A stretch of 64,000 nt of DNA, taken from NCBI GenBank assembly GCA_016169945.1, contig JADLSH010000035.1:434001-498000 (forward strand). The letters are read 5' to 3'. Positions 59,008-64,000 of this stretch are shown one piece after another (positions within the stretch are counted from its first letter, which is position 1; the number at the start of each line of letters is the position of its first letter). A program made the position numbers and the translations under genes. Below the pieces are notes generated by a model, which had not been told where the DNA came from, did no database searches, and saw only the letters and a list, made by a program, of their open reading frames with translations. The DNA comes from Trachythela sp. YZ-2020. Taxonomy: Eukaryota; Cnidaria; Anthozoa; Malacalcyonacea; Clavulariidae.

Positions 59008-60905
59008 TTAATCTAAAACTACGAATAAGTTTCTAATTGCGTATGGAATGAAACTATTTCTAAAACGCTCAGTTTTGGCTTTAATAGACGGAAGGCGGTC
59101 ATTACGTAAATTATATTGACGTTCACTACTAGATGGTAGAAGATTAAAAAGGCGATTACTTGGCATGTTTATCCGATTGCTCGTTTTTGAACTTATTCAA
59201 CCTGTTCACATAAATATTCAGGGATACAAGAATGCCATATAGGACAAGCATATTCCAAAACTGGCCGAATGTAACAGCAAAAAATTTTACTAAATCCACA
59301 TCATCAAAACCCGCTCGTTGTAGGATTCTTAGGAAATATAAGCGTTTACTAGCTTTAGAACAGATATCGTGAATGTGATCATTCCATGTTAATTCATGTG
59401 AGATGGTAATACCCAAAAGTTTTGCCTCATTGACAGCTCTAACAGGCTCGTTGTTAATCGTTAACTGAAAACCAAAATCGAACTCATAGTCTGAGAATGT
59501 AATCCTTAATTCCTTTGTTTTTTTGCCATTTAATTCCATGTAGTTATGCTCGACCCACTCGCTGGTATTAGATAAAGTTTGGTCCAGTTTAGACCCTGTA
59601 TTCTGTAAAACGACTTCAAAAATTGAAGAATCATCAACAAATTTTATGATATCATTTGTTGGTTTGAAATCGTTAATCATAATCAGGAACAATAATGGCC
59701 CAAGCTTAGTCCACTGAGGTACTCCCGCCTGTATATCCCCCCAATTTCACACGTTGATGGCGACCAGATAAAAATGCAATAATCCAATTGACCAATACAG
59801 GATGAATATTCATATCTCTTAGCTTATTTATAAGTACATTATGGTCAATTTTGTCGAATGCCTTTGAAAAATCTAATAAGCACACTCGAGCTAATGATCC
59901 AGTTCCATCCAGAGCTTGAAACCAATGGTGAATCATAAGCATTAAGGCGTCGGTGGTACACGAGTTCTTTATAACACCAAATTGATTCGGGTCTATTCTA
60001 TCTTCAATTGAATCTAACAACCACCTATAAATAAAAGACTCTCCAATCTTGCTCAATACGGGCGTTAATGAAATTGGTCTCAGGTCGGTGGCGGCATCCT
60101 TGACTGGAGTTGTTTTGGGGAGGCTATGACGTCAGCTGATTTCCATATTGTTGGTAAATAAGCTTCTTCAATCGATGCATTGAAAATAGAACAGAGCGGA
60201 AGACTTAGAATATCTAAAAAGTCTTTCAAAATCCAATTCGGAAAATTAACTGGACACCTGTAGCTTTACGTGTATTAATACGAGATAATTCTAACTTAAC
60301 ATCGTCTACAGTAACTCTGTATTTAGCCGGTACTTCAGTGATAGTAGGTTGCACAGATAGTTCCCGCATATTAGTAGTCGCCTGAATGAAGCAATCGTTA
60401 ATATGGTTGGCAAGGTCCACACGTTCGAACAAACAATCATTATAAAGAATGCTAGTCACTTGGCTAGTATTGTTCAATCCAGCAAGGCGTTTCACTTCTT
60501 TCCACCACTGTCGAGTATTAGCTGCTCCACACTGCTTGATTTTGTTCTTAAGATAGCGTTGTTTTGTCCTTTTCACTAACCGATTTATCTTATTTCTCAA
60601 TGATCGAAACTCTGGCGATTGTGGCCCTAATGACTTCCAAACTTTCTGTCGATCGGCTATAGCTTGTTTAATTTCCGCAGGTATCCAAGGTTTAGCCAGA
60701 GAATAAGCTTTAACAGTCTTGTATGGTAAAGTTTCGTCCTTAATATCACTCAAGGCATGGTCAAAAGTTCGTACTTCTGTTGACACGAGAACTGATACAA
60801 AACTGAACTAAAGTTCACAGTTTTTAATTTTTCAGAAAACCGATTTCTGTTGGCACTGAAGGTATCACGTACCAGCGATTTTGATTTCTTTCCTTTTGGC
60901 CTAGT
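59008..60905 (-). pseudogene. Broken non-LTR element, VDD-type RT
   Basis: Minus strand. A 5' stretch (RNRFSEKLKTVNFSS, then STEVRTFDHALSDI and KPWIPAEIKQAI) is followed by TRQWWKEVKRLAGLNNTSQ and the start of RT (RINTRKATG). After a gap with stops (60056-60226) come QFGVIKNSCTTDALMLMIHH, LLDFSKAFDKIDH and the catalytic KFVDDSSIFE. The thumb follows (AKLLGITISHELTWNDHIHD). A C-terminus in another frame ends SIKAKTERFRNSFIPYAIRN near 59020. Tyrosine of the usual YVDD is replaced by phenylalanine. The endonuclease is missing. It is related to the elements at 19022 and 23756. Confidence 0.82.
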
Positions 60906-61944
60906 TTGTATTGTTTGTATGTATATACCAGTAAATATATTGAAATATAAATATACTGTATAATCGCCGCCCACGCGGTTAATATTACGCGCAAATTATG
61001 TTGATTTGCACGCAAGCTGAAGGACTTAAATAACTTTGGACCAATCTCAAACTTTATATTTAGTTATATTTTTATAAACCTTTTAGGAAGTAGCCTCGCC
61101 TAGATTTAATCTTTATAACGCAAATATCATTAACTTTAAATTTCCACTTTGTAGCGAACACTTGTACATATTTATAGCTTATCACTTTTAGTCTAATTAT
61201 GTTAACACGCCTTAATTATCTTAACACTAATCTTAATTGCTTTTCCGCCTCCATTTACTAACTCGTCTATAAAATACCTTGTAAATATTCCTAAACCAGA
61301 CAGTCTTGGTTTTGCGCTTTCGCGAGTTATATCAATAGAATTTCACGGTAATGACGACTTTTCATTGTTAGGTAAAAATTATATATATCAAAATCTATTA
61401 GTGCTCGATCGAGTATTCTTTTTGACGACCTCGCAAATCAGTTCACACAACCAATCGATATTCGCGATAAGCAATTTCACTCAATTTTGAGAATAACATG
61501 CCTCATCATTCATACAATAATATTATTATTCACATAATAATATTATTCTATTTATTATTGAAATTAGTACCATGAAATTGAATGATCTGGTAATGTATAG
61601 TTTGACATGTCAATGGAAATGAATTATTACTGTCCGGATGTGCGGGATACTGCTTTGCTGGATACCAGATGGTACCCGATTGTAGTCTACTGGATGCCGG
61701 ACATGGTAAATAACTCAATTGTTAGAGTAACATGCCTCATTCATAATATGAATTCACATGATTTAAGCTTAATTCACTAATATCTATTCCTTTAATATAC
61801 ATAAATTTCTGGGGCACAGGCTTAAAGGCCGGCTCAATATTTCTTCTGTCAGTTTTGGTAAGAACTTAAAAGTATTGCATTATCGGTATATTTATCAATA
61901 TTTGAAGCAAATTTGTTTCATTCTTTATCCGAAAACAAGGACTT
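60906..61944. other. No gene recognised
   Basis: AT-rich sequence with an AATAATATTATTATT tract near 61520. Confidence 0.35.
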
Positions 61945-61963
61945 ACGCCCGTATTCTAAAAGC

Positions 61964-62137
61964 TCACTCACACTCACACTCAATGAGTGGACGCTCATTC
62001 TCAATTAGTGCAACTCACCACTCAATGAGTGTCCACTCACACTCGCTGAGTATAATGCTACACTCACACTCCAACTATTCAAAGACACCACTCACACTGA
62101 AGTGAAGGTCAGATTTTGAGTGAAGTGTGAGTGAGAG
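61964..62137. repeat. Subterminal CACTCACACT repeats of Harbinger
   Basis: About a dozen copies of ACTCACACT and ACTCAATGAGTG on both strands. These are likely binding sites for the element's DNA-binding proteins. Confidence 0.75.
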
Positions 62138-62184
62138 GTATACGTCCCTTGACCTGCACTCACAATTTTTTACTGCATGTAAAT

Positions 62185-63218
62185 ATGGCCGAAAGATGGC
62201 TAAATAGACTGAATGCTGTTGATAATATGATATTCAATAACAGAAATAGACGGAGAGAATATAATTTCAATGTAGAGCAGTACGACGACGAACAATTTAG
62301 GAGCAGATATAGGTTAACAAAGGATGCCTTTCAGGAGTTCCTGGCCATGATCAGAGCAGATATACAGGCACATAACGACAGGGGACGACCGATTCCCGCT
62401 GATATCCAACTGCTGATAACTCTCCGATTTTATGCTACTGGTACGTTTCAGTTAGCATGTGGAGACTTATGTGAAATATCGCAGCCATCAGCAAGTCGCA
62501 TTATAAAACGAGTGTCGGAAGCTATTGCTCGACTAAAGAATAATTACATAAAATTTCCAGATGAGAATATGATACAACAAAGCAAGCTTAATTTCTGGCG
62601 CATTTGTGGATTTCAATGTGGTTAGCAATAGACTGTAGCCACGTTAAAATCTCATCTCCAGGGGGCCAGAATGCAGAGCTATATCGGAATAGAAAAGGGT
62701 ATTTTTCCATCAATGTCCAAGTTGTTTGCGGCGCAAATTTGGAAATTGTAAACATTGTCGCACGTTGGCCAGGAAGCGTACACGATGCAAGAATTTTTGA
62801 CAACAGTCGCTTATGTGCAAAATTTGAACGTGGCGACATCGATGGCGTTTTACTGGGCGACAGTGGGTATCCATGTCGGCCTTATCTCATGACACCACTG
62901 TTGAATCCCCGAACACGGCCAGAACGAAGCTATAATGTGTCTCAAATACGAACCAGAAATACGGTCGAAAGAACATTTGGAGTATTAAAGAGATTATTTC
63001 CATGCTTGTCTATGTGTCTGCGTACAAAACTGGAAACGACACTGACTATTATTGTTGCGACAGCTATTTTGTACAATTTTTTACGAAAGAGAAATGATCC
63101 GTTTGATGAACCTGATTATATTCCGGAGGAAGGTGACGACATGCCAGATGTTGAAGGCAATGAAGGACGATTGGGTGTTGCTGTGCGCGCCGCCTTGATA
63201 ATACAACATTTCACGTAA
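62185..63218 (+). CDS. Harbinger (HARBI1-like) DDE transposase, frame broken once
   Basis: Nuclease of the PIF/Harbinger class. The first frame starts MAERWLNRLNAVDNMIFNNR at 62185, soon after the subterminal repeats. It has the helix-turn-helix region (FYATGTFQLACGDLCEISQP, SASRIIKRVSEAI) and ends in LNFWRICGF. The second frame (62604-63218) has AIDCSHVKI (first Asp), VARWPGSVHDARIF, LLGDSGYP (second Asp) and NTVERTFGVLKRLFPCL (Glu), the DDE_Tnp_4 triad. Small deletions totalling about four bases near 62612-62628, between GF and AIDC, break the frame. The family has GFPNVVGAIDC there. Length with both frames is near the usual 340 residues. Confidence 0.92.
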
Positions 63219-63398
63219 ACCACTGGTCTAATATAGTTGATAAAGGTTTCGAAACAATATTTCCAGTACACTGTATATTCTACTGTGTATGTTTGACAAA
63301 TTGAGTTGTCACGTATTATCTACCACACCTACATTATTATGTAATTAGATTTTCGTAATATTATGCCGTTATGTGTTTAACATCATTCATTACAAGTA

Positions 63399-63742
63399 TT
63401 ATTGTGTGTTCATCCTAGAACGGGTGAATGGTTTCTGTGGTTGTTCTGCAGCGAGGTTTATGTTTTTACTCATTGAATTCCAATACTCCCACTCGGCGTC
63501 AAGCACTTCTATCTTTCTTTTGTGTTCAGTCAGCAATTGGTTTTTTTTAATAGCCAACAATTCCATCTCCGCCTCATGTTGCTTTTCTTGCATGCTCAAA
63601 CAACGCTCTTGAGCCGCAGACATTCCTTTCCTTGTGGTCGATGGTAACGACAATGCACCCTCGACAACAGTCGACGGGTCTAGCTGCTGATTTGGAGTTA
63701 ATGTAGAAGTTGTAATTTGCTGAATGTCGTTTTCATCGTTTT
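63399..63742 (-). CDS. Harbinger partner protein, last exon (Myb/SANT-type, C-terminus)
   Basis: On the minus strand an acceptor (CATTAATTTAATAG) opens ENDENDIQQITTSTLTPNQQ, then TRKGMSAAQERCLSMQEKQH, EAEMELLAIKKNQLLTEHKR and KIEVLDAEWEYWNSM, to a stop. The helical, charged segment with repeated E and K residues is like the C-terminal coiled coil of Harbinger Myb/SANT-like proteins. These bring the transposase into the nucleus and onto DNA. The SANT domain itself would be further upstream, outside the window. The assignment rests on position and coiled-coil character, so it is probable rather than certain. Confidence 0.65.
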
Positions 63743-63851
63743 CTATTAAATTAATGAGAAATGAAATACGACATGCACTAAGACACTATTGTGTATTCTT
63801 TTATAATATTAAACTTTAACAACTCTTTCATGATTCAGAGCATATCCTTAC

Positions 63852-64000
63852 CTGATTCGAAGTTATCGTCGTCAAACGGGTTTTGTAGGCTGTCTATTTG
63901 AGCAGGGATTATTGAAGCAATAGCCGATGATTGTTCGTCTCCTGGTGATGTGGGTACACCACCACCAGGCCTGCTCTGGGATCTTAACTCGCCTTAACTC
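63852..64000 (-). CDS. Harbinger partner protein, preceding exon (partial)
   Basis: An open minus-strand exon running off the window: ELRSQSRPGGGVPTSPGDEQ, SSAIASIIPAQIDSLQNPFD, DDNFES, ending at a GTAAGG donor. The split codon G|AA joins it in frame to the exon at 63742. It is a low-complexity linker with no recognisable domain. Confidence 0.62.

Larger units (their letters stand above)
61945..64000. mobile_element. Harbinger (PIF) DNA transposon, right end outside the window
   Basis: The left end near 61945 (CCCGTATTCTAAAAGCTCAC) leads into dense CTCACACTCA/TGAGTGTGAG repeats to about 62137, which can fold into a terminal hairpin. It carries the two genes typical of the superfamily, here convergent: a DDE transposase on plus and the partner gene on minus. 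The 3-bp target duplication cannot be checked because the right terminus is missing. Confidence 0.8.

Overview
The window is AT-rich animal nuclear DNA. Genes are split by introns with GT/AG borders, there is no operon structure, and most of the sequence is transposable elements and satellite DNA. The mix of elements (CR1/L2-like non-LTR elements, a Penelope-like remnant, hAT, Harbinger, a CACTA/EnSpm-like transposase, a tRNA-derived SINE) and the C-terminus of the one clear host gene suggest a marine invertebrate, probably a cnidarian. That placement is an inference; no species can be named from the sequence alone.

Layout, left to right. 1-700: a SINE next to a Penelope-like reverse transcriptase remnant. 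3742-7520 (+): the last two coding exons of ribosomal protein eS10 (RPS10), with a 3.6 kb intron carrying a MITE and an LTR-like segment. 8103-13193: a 5.1 kb foldback element whose arms end in 21-bp/219-bp minisatellites, with likely target-site duplications. 14361-20835: three broken non-LTR elements, one with a second fragment nested in its YADD motif. 22163-22970: a MITE and a long hairpin. 23296-27449: a non-LTR element lying exactly between two identical 460-bp direct repeats. 31268-35817 (-): a multi-exon CACTA-like transposase pseudogene, cut at its 3' side by a LINE tail. 36168-36385 and 50425-50517 (+): two phase-compatible exons of an unidentified gene. 36627-50383: between those exons, a 13.8 kb inverted-repeat structure built mostly of a 43-bp satellite that reverses orientation at about 43016. 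50904-57034: an hAT element with a perfect 8-bp target-site duplication, its transposase gene, and a nested CR1-like element with a 2A-like motif. 57768-58085: an hAT-type MITE with a perfect 8-bp duplication. 59008-60905 (-): another broken LINE. 61945-64000: a Harbinger element with a DDE transposase and a convergent second gene running off the window.

The genes do not form a pathway. The main story is genome structure: large foldback elements with satellite arms, nested insertions, and a family of palindromes sharing a loop motif. Many reading frames are broken by single-base changes in homopolymer runs, so some elements called dead here may be intact if the assembly has residual indel errors.
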